Source: Chinchilla lanigera
Lineage: Eukaryota > Chordata > Mammalia > Rodentia > Chinchillidae
Assembly: GCF_000276665.1 (NCBI RefSeq)
Contig: NW_004955433.1
Span: forward strand, 21,506,900-21,570,899
Direction: 5' to 3'
Length of the DNA stretch: 64,000 nt
Below are positions 10,086 through 23,139 of the stretch, one piece after another. The notes below the pieces were generated by a model. The model was not told the origin of the DNA. It saw only the letters and a list, made by a program, of their open reading frames with translations, and made no database searches. The stretch's first letter is position 1; every line of letters begins with the position of its first letter. Position numbers and translations under genes: made by a program.

Positions 10086-11600
10086 GCCAAGTGTTTTTAA
10101 AACACTGTCCTCAGTTACCACCCTTCCTTTGGGCTTGAGTGGTGTTTGACTGTGATGCCTTTGAATTTTATCTCAAGGAATCTCAGATTGTTACAGGTCT
10201 GGGTCCCTCAAGGACCACTGTGTGAAAACCCAGTGAATCAGATCCACTGCCAAGGGTGCTGAGCTTTCCCCCTGGTTAATGCACATGTACTAAATGTATC
10301 TCTCCAGTACCTTTCTTCATCCAGGGGATTCTGATAAAGCTGTCTCTCTTGGAAGCCTGGATGGTTCTGCAATATACCGAGGTCTCATTTCATTCCCTCT
10401 TGTGCACACTCAGAATGGTCCAGGGAATACATTTTGTCCTAAACTGGGACTGTCACAGCTCTTCCATGAGACTTACATGGAAAATCACGAGAAGAGAGGC
10501 ATAAGTAGGAAGAAGAGAGGGAGAAGAGTAGAAAGAAGTAAAAGAAAACAAAAGGGGGAATATTCTTATATATACATACACCTGCAAAAATGATTCATGG
10601 GCCTCCAAGGTCCATTTTTTTTCTACTCATCCAGACAATCTGAATGAGAATAAACCTCAAACAAAGGATGGGGAAAAATAGAGAAAGGAGAAAATAGGCA
10701 ATGAAAGGAAGAGAAAAAAGGAATCATTTTTTATCTCTGTGAGTTATAAAATTACATTAGGCAACACAGCTGCTTTTTGTCCCCTGTTAGCTACTAGGTG
10801 TGAATTTCTGTCATTTTCAGTAATCCTCCCAATAAATGGGCAGCACTTATTCCCTGGGTGCGTCATTATCCACCTCCTTCCCATGTCTGAGATGCCACAC
10901 AGGCTGCGCCTGACTTCATTCCAGCACTGCAGAGTCGGAACAGCCACCAACTTCTGTTTCCAGCAAAGGAGAGGAAACAGGTTCATCACACCTACTGGGA
11001 AGACGTGTTCTGAAGAAATTTTAACATTTACAGATGGAACAAACAGGAGAATACTGCTACCATGTAAGAAGCGAATGTGGATGTTGATCAAAAAGTCAAA
11101 GTGATCAGGGTACACAGTGGCCTGAAAGAATAGTCAGGCTTAGGATATAAGTCAGCCTGCTAGTTGGCTTCAATTACAAGGAGGGCTGTGAGGGGAGAGA
11201 TGTTACTAAATAACAGGCAAAGAAAGAAGGACGCTGCACGGCAGAGAAGCAAAACTGACGCAGACGGAAGGCCAGGCGCGCTCACTGTCATACACAGTTC
11301 TAATGTTATGTTTAAATCTCTTGTCTCTTACCTCTTCCCAGCCTTGTTTCATATGTGATGAACTGAAAGTGCGGAAAAGAAAAATAACTTGCCCAGATAA
11401 CAGGGGGCCAGATCGGTGTGATTCATTTGATTTAGCTGAATTACAGCCTGTATATTTCTGACTGCATTGTGGTGGGATGAAGGGAGATGGCAAGTGGCTG
11501 GGGTGAGGCTTTCTGTACTGCTGGATTCCGCCTCATGAAGTAAACTTTTCCTAGCTCTTCTCCCACTTTTATATCCAGTCTTGCAGTTAGCAAACTATTC
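10086..11600. other. Single-copy DNA, no gene supported
   Basis: Two overlapping open frames of 121 and 123 codons lie on opposite strands at about 10739-11115. Neither gives a recognisable protein, and mutual overlap on both strands suggests chance in slightly GC-richer DNA. A weak MIR-like stretch is at about 11335-11450. Confidence 0.35.
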
Positions 11601-11631
11601 TAAAGCAGTTACTGTGTGTTCAGTGTGGAGG

Positions 11632-11690
11632 AGCTGGAGGAGAAGGAGGAAAAGGAGGAGGAGGTGGAGGAGGAGGAAGAGAAAGTTTCT
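11632..11690 (+). repeat. (GGA)n purine-rich low-complexity tract
   Basis: Runs of GGA/GGAGGA on the plus strand. The serine/leucine-rich minus-strand frames here are products of this tract. Confidence 0.9.
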
Positions 11691-11699
11691 GGACCTCCT

Positions 11700-12630
11700 T
11701 TGGAGACTGACTGTCTCACAGAGAAGGCACAGTAAAGAATAATTTTTAGGACAACATGTTGTGTCCAGTAATGAAATACATGAGAAAAGCCAGGAACATC
11801 GAAGTACCAATGACTTGCTCTTGGTGGGACATTGGGCAAAAATTGCACACAGGAAGCTACATTTGCAATTGGCCTTGAAGGCCATGGACAGCTGGAGAAA
11901 ACTCAACTTCTCTCATTTCTGTCCCTGACTCTCTGAAAATTTCTCTTTCAGGAAAAACTACCTCTCTTATTCTCTCAGCCCATAAATTTTACTTCTCTTT
12001 GACCCCTGCTAATAAATCAGAGTGAGACATTGATTTATTGAGAGATTGAGGCATGACTCAAGTTTGACCAACTAAGGATCACACTCATAATTTTTGTTTC
12101 CATTATCTGTCAGAGATTAAGGATTTCTTCGGCTTTTTATCTAGGAAAATATGGGGAGGGCTTGGCTGAGAATAAAGTCAATTAGAGAGGACACAAAAGA
12201 TAGAGAAAGAATTTTGATGACTTTTTACATACGTGAATCTATCAGCACCAGTTTTAACGCTATATTCCATTGTTAAATTAGCCAATAAAAGTCCAATTTA
12301 AAAAATATTCTACACAAATATGATAAATTCTATTTCAGTAACATATATTCATTTTATATGGGGCTTTCCAGGGCACTTTGTTATGCATATTAATGGTGAC
12401 ACTTTTGTACACGTAGTAAGTCTTCAAAAAGAATTTGTTAGTCAAAGTATGGGCTGTCACCTGTCCTACCCACTGTGTGTGAAATGCTGCCCTTGGCCTC
12501 AGGGTGTAAATCAGTATCAGTGAAATCCAGAAACTCTGAGCCCTGTATGAAAGCAGTTACTTTGGTTTAAACACATCTGAGAAGCATCTTGAAGTTTAGT
12601 GATGTCTCCATGTAAAAAAAACAGGTAGGC
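11700..12630. other. Single-copy DNA, no gene seen
   Basis: AT-rich DNA without a repeat family I recognise and without coding-like frames. Confidence 0.35.
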
Positions 12631-12635
12631 AAATA

Positions 12636-12900
12636 AAGGTTTTTATTTTTTAAATTTAATTTAATTTTTTAAAAGAGAATTTTAAAAGAATAATAACAAA
12701 GTGAAAGCCCACAACGTACAAAAAATGTTGGGAAAGGGAAAGAAATTGCCCAAAAGAGGAAACAACAGGGATGAGGGAAAGGAGAAAAGGAAAGAAAGAA
12801 GGAAAGGAAAAAATATATACAGAACGGTAGCTAGGATAACTGTACTGCTGATGTCTGGTGGTTTGTTGAAAGGAACAGTTAATGCTTTATTTACTCAGCT
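12636..12900 (-). mobile_element. Probable L1 3' end (minus)
   Basis: T-rich start (tttttattttttaaatttaa) followed by purine-rich DNA (gaaaggagaaaaggaaagaa) fits a minus-strand LINE tail and polypurine 3' UTR. It lies just upstream of another tail of the family seen at 8087-8309. Confidence 0.4.
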
Positions 12901-13009
12901 TTTGACCAATTTTTCATGCTTATATCTGGGGATCTGAAGGACTAATTTGAACTAATATGCAACCTAACAACCATTGTTGAATTCCTATCATCTTGTTTGG
13001 TGAAAATAT

Positions 13010-13205
13010 GTATCATTTATAATTTTTTTGTTTTATTTTTTATTCTCTTTAATAGTTTGATTAATCTTGCATTTTTTATGTTAAAGAGAATGAAAATTTT
13101 AAAAACCATTAAAAATTATACAGAATTTCAAAACAAGAAATCAACAGTGATTATTATATTGCATATTGTTATCTTCAAAGTAGTTGTAACACTTAACTTT
13201 TTGAT
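13010..13205 (-). mobile_element. L1 3' end, same family as 8087-8309
   Basis: The T-rich beginning and the interior gattattatattgcatattg with ttatcttcaa match the copy at 8087-8309 almost word for word. Flanks were not resolved. Confidence 0.6.
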
Positions 13206-13236
13206 CAGTTTTACATAAAGGTTTTTAAAACAAACA

Positions 13237-13325
13237 TTTACCCAGCACTGTGGCTCCCCAGTGGAGTTCACCTCGCATATGTCTACGGCCCTGGGTTTGA
13301 TCTCCAGCACACACCCCTTACACAC
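13237..13325 (+). repeat. Old ID-like SINE
   Basis: A degraded tRNA-like unit: cactgtggctccccagtgg, then ggccctgggtttgatctcca as the B-box region. It is much more diverged than the other ID copies and keeps the ggccctggg form, so it probably belongs to an older subfamily. Confidence 0.5.
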
Positions 13326-13499
13326 AACAAAGTAAATAACTGAAAAACAAGAACTACATGTCTCAGTTATAAACTTTGAAGAATGTATGCAGTGGTAAAA
13401 GGTCTGACAGTGAGTGCAGCAGAAGTTGTCTGGAAATAGGATTTAACCACAAGGGTGACAGAGATGGACAAAAGAAAAGAGGCTGGACAGACCTCCTGT

Positions 13500-13580
13500 A
13501 GTCATAATTGGGGTAAGAAGATGAAGGAAGAAAGAAGAAGGGGAAGAGAAAGCAGAAAGGGGGTGAAAGAAAGGATGACA
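13500..13580 (+). repeat. Purine-rich low-complexity tract
   Basis: Irregular AAG/GGA runs. The proline/serine-rich minus-strand frames at 13363-13634 derive from it. Confidence 0.7.
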
Positions 13581-13894
13581 GAATACTAGGTAGGAAGAGG
13601 GGAGATAATATGCATCCTTTAATTCTATCCACAAGTTCGTCTAACCAAGAAATAGAGAACTTGTGTGATTTGACCTAGGTGCAGCCAAGTAGGATGCCTC
13701 GGAAAGGAGGAGTTTCAGTAACAGGCATTGCACTGTTTTTGGACTAGCTCACAGGAAGCCTCTGCTCTATCTATATTAACCAGAAAACTTTCCTGAAGGC
13801 ACTGGACAGATAGTTTTTGTACAGAAATAGCATATGAGTCTGTCAGTTCAAGGTCCACTGAAGTTTATAAAAGGGGATCATGGACATAGTCTCA

Positions 13895-13990
13895 TAAGGT
13901 TTCCATAACTACTATAGGGGTGAACAGTACATCTTATTTCCATTTTATAAGTGAGGAAAATCAGGCTCAGCAGAAGTTCACACGCAGCTT
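13895..13990 (-). repeat. MIR SINE relic
   Basis: The words atttccattttataagtgag and gaaaatcaggctcagcag match the reverse strand of the mammalian MIR core. Confidence 0.5.
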
Positions 13991-14079
13991 TTCTTTTCTC
14001 TGACTAATGTTATCTTGCACATACATATTAATATCTTCAAAAAAACCCGGATATGCATCTACATTTTATACAATATTTA

Positions 14080-14520
14080 GAATTACATGATAATGATTAA
14101 ATAATATTTAATCCAATGTATATAACACCATTTCTTTGGGGGCATTTATATTTATTTTATGATATCGTAAACAATATTGTTGCAAGCATCCTTATTGATA
14201 ATTTTTTTTAAAATTTGGTCTTTTTGAGACAGGGTCTTGCTATGCAGCTCAGGCTGGCCTTGAGCTCACTTTGTAGCCCAGGCTGGTGTCGAACTCACAA
14301 TGATACTCCCGCCTCAGCCTCCCGAGTGCTGGGATTACAGGCATGCACCACCATGCCTGGCCATCGTTATTTATAAAGGAATGGAATTCTGCCTCCTCTT
14401 AGGTAGTGACTTCCTAGAAATAGATGTATTGATAAGAGCCACATTCAAATTGCAAAAAGAGTTTTGAAAAATTTTGTGGCAGCTCGTGATATTGCGGACA
14501 ATCGGTTTAACAAAAGTGGA
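14080..14520 (-). mobile_element. Old L1 fragment interrupted by a B1
   Basis: Read as minus-strand L1, the left piece (about 14080-14206) contains gtaaacaatattgttgcaag and the right piece (14364-14520) contains cctagaaatagatgtattg, ttcaaattgcaaaaagag-like words. This matches the reverse of an old L1 3' region. The B1 at 14207-14363 splits it. Confidence 0.45.
14207..14363 (-). repeat. B1 SINE with 29-bp duplication
   Basis: A very clear B1 in reverse: tttttgagacagggtcttgc, caggctggccttgagctcac then caggctggtgtcgaactcac (the duplicated unit), cctcccgagtgctgggatta and gcatgcaccaccatgcctgg. It is well preserved, with several CpGs kept. Confidence 0.95.
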
Positions 14521-15059
14521 GGAAAGTTGCTTGGTTAATGAAGTAAATCCTTGTAATACAAGTACGTTCTTGCTGATTCAAGGGTCCTTTTCTCCTAATC
14601 ACCAAACCATAATGGCACCTTAAACAAGAGATTCTCCTTTCAAGAAATAAAAAAATTTAAGGCCATAAATCAGAGAGAGCTAAACTCTTCTTTCCTTAAA
14701 TTGTGACTCCTCATTTACTTTACTTAATTAGAATATATGGTTTAACTGTGAATATTTGATAGCTTTGTAAGTTGGGTGAATTATTTTAGACTAAAAAAAA
14801 CACACAGTAATGGAAATACCACCTAAACATTCTCTCCATAACACAAACTTTTTTCATAAAGAATTTGATCTCTTCGTGATTTCAAAATTATATAATTAGG
14901 ATGAGTTGTATCACAGATGTAGAAGATGAGAATCAGTCTTAAAATAGTTGTCTTTGGTTAGAATTTCAATTTTTTGCAGTTAGTTGGCATTTTTTTCTCA
15001 TTGCCAGGATTTTTGGTTTATTTTATAGTTATTCATCCTCAGTTCACCTTACAGTCTTT

Positions 15060-15320
15060 CTATAAGCTTTTGATGAGGGAAAAAGTTAAATTTATAGAAA
15101 AGTTGCAAAGACAGGAAAAACATTTCAATATGCTAGTCACCTACTTTCCCTTAACATTAACTACTTTTACAACCATTTATCAAAACGAAGACAACAGCAT
15201 CCATATGCCCCTATTAACTAACTAGAGTTTATCTGAGTTTCATCCATTTTTCCACTAACGTCCATTTGTCTATTTCAGGTTATAATTCAGAATTCTACCG
15301 TGCATTTTGTCCATTTTTTT
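15060..15320. mobile_element. L1ME-like LINE fragment
   Basis: Word order (atagaaaagttgcaaagac, ttaacattaactacttttac, catttatcaaaacgaagac, tttttccactaacgtccatt, gtgcattttgtcc) resembles an old mammalian L1 segment seen widely. The strand of the parent element is uncertain. Confidence 0.45.
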
Positions 15321-18235
15321 GACTTATATAATACATTATAGCTTTGATGCAGTTACTCTGTTCATTTGAAACGTGGCTAACGCAGGCTCATATTGAATAA
15401 GAATTTCTTCTCTTCTGTTTTTCTGTGCCTTACCTTACTAGCATTATCTTCATGATCTTCCTCTCCTTTGAGATATTTTTAAAAATGTACATCTTTTAAA
15501 ATTAGTTAATCTCATCAACTCCATATTAAATAACCCACAATTCCACTTCACTGAACAGCGGGTATTCAGCACACAAAGGCAGTGGAAGAACTGTAAACTC
15601 ATGTAGTTAGAGAACCCTCCCATCTCCTAGAGGTCGCGAAACACTGTCTAAGATCTCACACTCCCAAAAATGGAGAGTCAAATGGTGCCAGCTTCAGTGA
15701 ATGGATCAGCATTGTGAAAATGTATATAAATTCATTGTCTAGGTGAGTATAAATATACGTTTCAGTATGTCCTTTCTCTCTCCCCGTAGATTCCCTTATG
15801 TGACCAAGGAAGGGACCTTGCCCCTGCCAGGCGATTTCACTTCTTCTGCAAGGCCTCAGGCATACTGGGAGGAAGTAAGAGTGCACGATGGGGCTGCCCC
15901 TACCCCGTGGCTTCCTTTCTAGTCCTCACCACTCGGGAATGCATCCTTACTAAACCAGGTTCACAAGCGCAATGTGTCAGCTCTGAATCACAGACAATGC
16001 TCATGAAATATGACATCTGCAGTGTTCAGGAGAGCAGGACTTTGTTGTGTGAGATTTAAACTTTCAGCAGGATCATAGAATGTCTGTTATTTCAAGTTGG
16101 ACTTGATTATTTTTTTTAAACTGCCAGACTTTCAGACCATACAATACCAGCTTTCTTCAAATGTAACTCTTTAGTTCCTTTTATGGTAAAGTTTAATACT
16201 GTGAACATATGGAGGGCCTGAACGTCTGCCAAATGTTTTAAAAGACAAGGTTATAAATACCCCAGCAGCAAGCTTTGTTCCTTAATGTATGGCTCTGTTA
16301 CTCCAAGTCAACATGAAAGATAAATCAGAACATAGAGCTGGCTTGGGCATTAACTTGATATTTCTGGCAAGTATTCATGGCATTTCATTTGAGAAAGAGA
16401 AAGAAAAGTGGTTGTTCTGAGGTAACATTAAGAGAATGCAAAAGAATTGCATTTTATAAAAAGCAAAGGGCAAAACAGGAGCTTCATTGAAATTTCTAAA
16501 TTGTAAATACACAGTCCAATTTTCTTACCAGCAAGTTGAATTTTAAGGGTCATAATAACATGTCTGTGGAGTTGGTGACTATACTTTCTGCCCCCTTTCA
16601 TCTAGATTTGGAGCTGACATACCTCTCAATTTATTTGGTAGTAAAGATCTTTATCCCCAGCTCAGTTCAGCTCCTTGCTGTTTTTCACTGTCTGATTTTC
16701 AAGTTCTCCTCCATCTAAATGTGGGCTCCACCCTGCCTGACTCAGCTCAGAACGCTTATCATCTCCCTGACTCTGCCATTTCTCTACACTTAAATGGAGA
16801 CCTCCTGACCTGCCCTCCTCACCCCAGCATCTGACACCACTGGTCCCATTTGTCTCTGGGCTAACAGCTGGCCATGATCTTGCCCACTCCTCCAGCAAGA
16901 GACTTAGCTGAACATATCTTTGAGATGAAGTGTCTGGGAGAAATGAACTGTAGCTCGATATGAGGAAGTCGCTCTTCATGAACTTCCCAGATCACTAGGA
17001 TAATGTTTAGTACTTCATGTCCTTTGCATCATAACTCCACTGTGTATCCTGAATTGCTTAACATAGCTTCTAAAGAGTCCAGAAACTGCTGGACCCAGTT
17101 CACTGACGTAGCAAAAGACGATTAAAGGCAAAGAGCTAAAAGAAAAATTGTGAGAATTTTGCTAAGACTACTTGTTCCATTTTCAAGCTAAAAATCTTTT
17201 TCTTTTTGTACCCTATGAAAGCCTGGTTTCTCTAAAATGGGAGTATTGAGAAATCTGATTCTCTCAATGTTTTATTTTTTATTAGTACATGTTTATAACT
17301 CATAGTGAATACCAGTGATTGTGAAGAGTTTCTTAGAAGATTGCTATATACCTCAAATGCCGTGATGCATGACCAGGCTCATGAAAACATCTTCTAACTA
17401 TTTGTGTTCACATGCTGGATTTTGCTGTTATAACAGGAATCTTCAAATCCCATTAGCTTGCTATCACAATACCCTTGTCCACAATATGAATATTGACTGT
17501 TGGTTGTTTGCCACTGTGCTCCAAATTTCCTCTTCACTTTAATATCCTGGGTCACACTTTAGCTGGGACACTGGTTTCTGGAGTAAGGATAAAAAGCAGC
17601 CATGAAAACTCATGATGGTCCATGAAACTTCGACACCAATATACCTACTTCACTCCAGCTCAAAGCTGGTTAGCCAGTACAAGTCATAGGAACAAATCTT
17701 GTTTTGTTAGGTGGAACAGTTTATTTATCTCATAGGACACGTCTCTAGGAAATGGTGTTAGGAAGATAAAACTCTTACTCTCTACTACTGCAGAGAACCA
17801 ATGACTATTTTGAATAAATAAAAGCATAAAATTTAATGTGGAGTTGAGACCCAGGCAAATCTCTTGGAGCTGTTCCCTGGTTACTAGGTATCTTATTTAA
17901 AACACAAATGCAAAATGTCAAACAAACTATATTTCTCTCTTTCCTGCTTTACCTTTAGTCCTTAAACAGCAATCTTGAAATGGCATAGAAAGAAAGAACT
18001 AGTCTGCAATAAAATCAACAGGAAAGAAATAGAAGATGGTGCATTTAATGGAAAAATTAGCAAAAAATACACTATGTGAAAAGAAAAAGAAAAAAAGAAA
18101 ACAAACATCATTCTCAGGAATTATGCCACTAGGATTAGTGAAGTGGTTTTATTTTATAGCAAAAGCATTAATGGTACATTCTTAGCAAAAGAAGAATTCA
18201 CACACTCCATCTGTCAATGAAAGCCACCTTGGCTT
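15321..18235. other. Long single-copy stretch, no gene seen
   Basis: Nearly 3 kb without a repeat I can name. AT-rich, with scattered short chance frames. The part near 16000-16400 keeps several TAAT and TTTATGG words and is not visibly repeat-derived. No splice-bounded exon is convincing. Confidence 0.35.
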
Positions 18236-18239
18236 AGAT

Positions 18240-18370
18240 ATCATATCTTACTGAGCCTTAATTACTTAACTATAACATGAGAAATATTTAAGTAAGTTCA
18301 TCTCAGAAGCTTCAGTGAGATAATAAAATCAACATGTAAATCATAAATGGTAAGATAGAAATAAACATCA
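18240..18370 (+). repeat. MIR SINE relic
   Basis: The pattern ctgagccttaattacttaac, aacatgagaaatatt, gagataataaaatcaa follows the MIR core and tail in the plus direction. Confidence 0.45.
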
Positions 18371-18924
18371 ATGCATCATTTTTATAGAGTTGGTTGCTAG
18401 GTTTATCACACCCTTTACAAGAATTGTGGTAGACTGATCCAATATTATGAATCTACTCTTTCACCCATGCAGCCACCAGCTGCTAATGCATTCATCCAAT
18501 ATCAGAGATTCTAAAAGAATGGAGGACTCAATGAAGATAAAAGCATTTGCTGAAGATGATGCTTACAGCCACATGTAATCATGACCAATGTTCAGTTAAT
18601 GTTCATAGTCCTCAATTTTTTCAGCTGTGGGGCTGATGAAAGAAAAATTTAAAGACAATAGGCTGCATAAATCTATAAATTGTCCTTTCCTAAGAATACA
18701 TCCCTTCTCAGTACCTTGAGGCCTTCTGCCTAGAAAACAACCCTATTTGTTATCATACTTGACTTCCCCATGTCTTTCAGCTTTCTACTGAGATATAATC
18801 TTAATAAAGATGCCCTTGTTGAAAATCTTACAGAATATTATGTTCTCATGCCATAAGATGTTACACATACATGTTTATGTGTACATGATGTTGTATACAT
18901 ATGTATTTCCTCAATAAATCCAAA

Positions 18925-19022
18925 CTCTGAGAATAAAGATTATTTTGTTCACTGATCTAATTTCTAGTAGCTGGAATATCATCTGGCCCAAAGCAGGCAT
19001 GTAAAAAGATGTTTTGAATGTA
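18925..19022 (+). repeat. L2 LINE 3' relic
   Basis: Words attttgttcactgatctaat, agctggaatatcatctggcc, aaagcaggcatgtaaaaag and ttttgaatg follow the typical L2 3' end. Confidence 0.45.
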
Positions 19023-19261
19023 GCCAATGGCTATTTAATTCAAGCTAAAGTCTTGCATTGCTCAAACAATGCTATATAATAAACAGTGCCCTGTAATCTC
19101 AATGGCTGACATATATTTACTAATGCATCTGTAGCTAGGTTGTGCTCAACTCCCAGTGTCTTCCATCTGTGTCTAATTCTAACACTGAGGCTGAAGATAC
19201 TCAGTGGAGTTAGTGTACGATTTCCAACAGGGAAAATTTAATTTGCAAGAGCATAAGTGAA

Positions 19262-19342
19262 GCCCCCCTACACACAAAAATCACACATCCATACACACGC
19301 ACAGACACAGAACACATACACATGTGCACACATACAAATACA
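19262..19342 (+). repeat. CA-rich imperfect microsatellite
   Basis: Interrupted CA/CACA units with occasional CG. The cysteine/valine-rich minus-strand frame here is a product of it. Confidence 0.8.
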
Positions 19343-19471
19343 TGGACCTTTAACACTTCCTCTTGGATGTGGCATATATTATGATCAATCACATTCCATT
19401 AGTCAAAAGAGTTCACATTCCCAATCCCAAGTTTAATGAGAAGTCTAATTCTCTTATAAAGACGGGGAATG

Positions 19472-19966
19472 TATTAGGATTTTCCAGAGGAGGGGGGGAA
19501 ATCTACAATCCTATACAGCATCCTAATATGGTGGATTTATTAAATTGGCTCACATGATCACAGTGGTGGAGACATTCTCCATTGGCCATTTGCAGATAAG
19601 AATGAGAGCCTCTACTGCTCAGCCCAAGAAGCTGGAAACTTCAGAACCAGAGAAAGACCTAGGAGTCTGAGGCTGAGGCCTGAAAGCCTCCTACAGAGCT
19701 GCTACTGCAGTCTATTTTTAAAGGTTGAAGACCTTGGAGTCCGATGTCCAAAGGTGACAGTAGCAGAAAACTTTCATCCACTTGGGAAGGAGAGTGTGCC
19801 AAAGAGACTTTTCCTCCTTTACTTCTCAGCGCCAACCAACTTGCTCACTCCCACGCCAGTCTACTCCAGAAAAACCATCACAGGCACGCTCTGAAGAAAT
19901 GCTCTACAGTTCTCTAGATATCCTTCGACCCAGTCCAATTGACACACAAACGTTCACGTAACAGTA
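19472..19966 (-). repeat. Ancient mammalian interspersed repeat
   Basis: The end aattgacacacaaacgttca, the interior aactttcatccacttgggaa and the beginning gtattaggattttccagag with atttattaaattggctcac recall a widespread mammalian medium-reiterated repeat whose sense strand contains gtgtcaa-ttgactgg. I cannot fix the class (hAT-type DNA or LTR). Confidence 0.4.
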
Positions 19967-22025
19967 AGATAAATCTGCCAAAAGGTTTCTTTTCATCCTG
20001 GAACATTTCTGTCAACTCTCTTGACAGTGCTTGCCTGGGCTTGACTCTCTTGTACATCCAGGCTTCACTGCTTTCCCCACCTATTTCTTGACCTGGTAAC
20101 TTATTTCAGTCTTCTGAGTAACTTGTTCCCTTTTTCTCTCCTCAGAGAAGGGGATCTCAACTTGAACTAAACTTTTGGTTATACTGAGTGGGTTAATGTT
20201 TCCCTTTTTACAATCAGCACTGGGTCTCAGGGCTGCGGCATGGTTGGATACTCTTCTATCCTGCTTTCCCTCATGTAGCAAACAATGTGGCTATGAGCCA
20301 TGAGAAGCCGGAGCTCTAGCTCTGGTAGGTTCTTCCCCTCCCACCTAGAGCTTATTGCTAAATAAGCCCTTTTGGAGGAAGCTATTATCATCAGTTGCTT
20401 CTCCTCTTCTACACATAGCTTCTTGTCCCTTTCTCACCTTTGTGATTTATGTAGTGGGTCTAAAAAGTCATAATCAATTCAGATGCAGAGAGAAAGGAGT
20501 CGAAGAATATTTAAGTAGTGTGGACAAAAGAAGCCTAAAGTATGTGAAGTTTGAGAACCAAATTTGACTTTTGGGAGTGAGAGCTTGTTGTATTGAAAAA
20601 TTAGAGGCTTATGCCTCACTCCTCACCAATTTAGGAAACCGTGATGCACCCCAGAGGTTGGTACCTAAATTGCTACTGTAAGGCACAGGCTAAGAGGTAG
20701 TGGTTGATAAGTACTGTGAGGTAGATATGAGAGGGCTCCTCCCTCCACCGTGTCCTCACTGTGAGATGTTAAAGATCTTTACAAGACACGAGGAAGTAAA
20801 TTTCACTGACACCTGAGATTTGACGTCTCTTTTCCCAAGTGAGTGAATTGTTCTGCTCCTGTCAGCCTTAGACATCAGATTCTGGGTTCTTCAGCCTTTG
20901 AACACCTCTTTGCACAAGCAGCTTCCAGCCCAAAGGTAAGAAGTATCTAAAATGATAACCGCTGTTTGAAAAAGGACAGCCACTATATTTCTTGCAGCTC
21001 ACATGGGGCGGAGCAGCACTCACATTTGTAAGGCTTTGCAACACCACTCATGTCACCTTCCTCACTCCACACTCTGCCTATATCTCTAAGGATCACATTC
21101 CAGAAACGTTATCTTCTATGGCCAACGCTGAGGTTTATCTTTGAGGAACTCTTAGACTACAGGTTTTAACTCTCTGATGGATCCTTGTGGAGATCCGTGC
21201 TGTGAATCCTATCCAGACTCTGCTTCTACCCAACCAAGATGACCACTCCCCCTGGTTATCTCTCTCATCGTTTCATCACTATCATCTCTTCGTGGCTTTT
21301 TTAGTCTTCCATTCGGATTTTGGAAAGACATACAAACTTTCTTTTATAGGCCATAAGGTGCATGAAATTGCCAGAAACACTTATGTAAAAATTTGCTACA
21401 ATCCCTTCCTAAATGTGAGTTCTATTTGTGTAAGTGCCTACCATAAGAAAACTGAAGTTTAGGAATAGAAAAGGAGAAAAATAGGAAGCTTAACAGATTT
21501 TCGTTTGGAAAGTCTTAGGCAAGAGAAAAAAATTAAAGGAATGTTAGCATCAGAACTCCCTCGGCTGGGACATAAACCCAGAAATGCAGTACATGTTTAA
21601 ATGGTGATCCATACCCCCAAATGCTTCTCAGTGGGTTTAGTACTCACAACAAAATAAGACATAGTTGGGCGTATTTAGATGAAGCTAAAAAGGAAGATGA
21701 TCTTAAATGTCTCAGAACTTTACAAGGACATTGTAAGAAAATTTATAATATAGCATTAAACACTACTCTTAACAAGTATAAAAAGCCTTTTTATTATATT
21801 TTTTGAACTACTCTAAACTTGTTTGGTTTTCTCATAGTTTTTTAATGCTGAGAATATATTTGCTCAGAGAGTTTGAAGAACCAATCTCCACACTGGAGAC
21901 AGTGCTGTAGGTCAGACAGTTCCCGGAACAGAGTCCGGCTCTCTGGTTGGGCTCACTCATAAGAACTCAAGTTCCAACAATCAATCACTTCATGTCCGAG
22001 CATCTCTGACCCAACAGTTTGCCTC
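19967..22025. other. Single-copy DNA, no gene seen
   Basis: A few short chance frames. A possible second relic of the 19472-19966 repeat type lies around 20810-20940 but is weak. Confidence 0.35.
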
Positions 22026-22029
22026 ACCA

Positions 22030-22150
22030 CTCCATGATCTCGTTTCTTCATCTAGAATATTGGAAAAATAATAACAGTACTAACATATGAGTTGATAAAT
22101 AAATGATACACTTACAATTTTAAAATTTAAAACCAAAGATATACTTGAAA
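22030..22150 (+). repeat. MIR SINE relic (weak)
   Basis: tctcgtttcttcatctagaa followed by aaaataataacagtac and gagttgataaataaatgat is the MIR pattern in the plus direction, strongly decayed. Confidence 0.4.
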
Positions 22151-23096
22151 ATTCCTGTAGATGCCGTGCTTATTACTGCAACATCTGCTTAACACCAACG
22201 AGAATTTCTATTCTTAACCATCACCGATGACACGGAAGTAGCAAGTGTCCATCTCTCTAACATAGCCCATCAAAATGAGCTTCCCACGCCAGATCCATGG
22301 ATATGTCAGATTTTGAGGAGCCTCAGTTTATACTCTACCAGCACAAAGTTTGGAGGGGTGTGATAGATGAGTAATATTGCTGTTTGGTCATCTGCATGAC
22401 CCTACAGAGCGTGAACCCTCAAGATTAATAAAATAGCACTTTAATCTTTTCATATCTCTTTGCTCTGGCCACCATGGGAATTGCAAAAACTGAACAATTA
22501 TAATTTCCTACATATATTACAAAATTAAATGAAAAGTAAGTTAGGTTATAGTGCAAGTGTTCTGGTGAGAAACTTACTTTTAAAATGCATCGGTGGTTCC
22601 CACACAGTTGGACCTTCATAAATGTTTAATCATGGCTGTATTACTTTACTTCCCATGATGGTTTCTGTCATTAAAATGCACTTCTACCTTCTGGAGGAAA
22701 ATGACAAGTTATGCCTTCTTGTGAGCAAATGAGGAGGGTTAAGATATTGGAACGGGGTGCTATTAAGATGAAGGCAAAGGACATTTTCTAACTAGAACAA
22801 AATAGCTCAAGAATTTGCACTTCTAGATTCCTTCTTTAATCATATACATACTGTGTAGAGAGGATTTCAGGATACAGTCACAGGCATCCCCCACCACTGT
22901 ATCCTTATCACTCCTAGTGTTGTGGTTTTGAGTGGTCAATGAAAGAATCACTTCACTGTGCATTTAAGAGTTCCTGGGAACAAATAAATGGGTCAGATGA
23001 TGTGGTAATGTAAGGATGAAAACAGCACTATTGATTTGTTGGGAAGGAGTGATTTCTGTTTTATTAAATAGGAGTCAGATTATGAATTTTATAGGA

Positions 23097-23136
<40 letters not shown>
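23097..23136 (+). repeat. (TG)n microsatellite
   Basis: About nineteen uninterrupted TG units. Confidence 0.98.

Positions 23137-23139
<3 letters not shown>

Noticed and set aside
10739..11115. Overlapping 121- and 123-codon frames on both strands
   Set aside because: Both strands open over the same interval points to composition, not coding; neither protein is recognisable.
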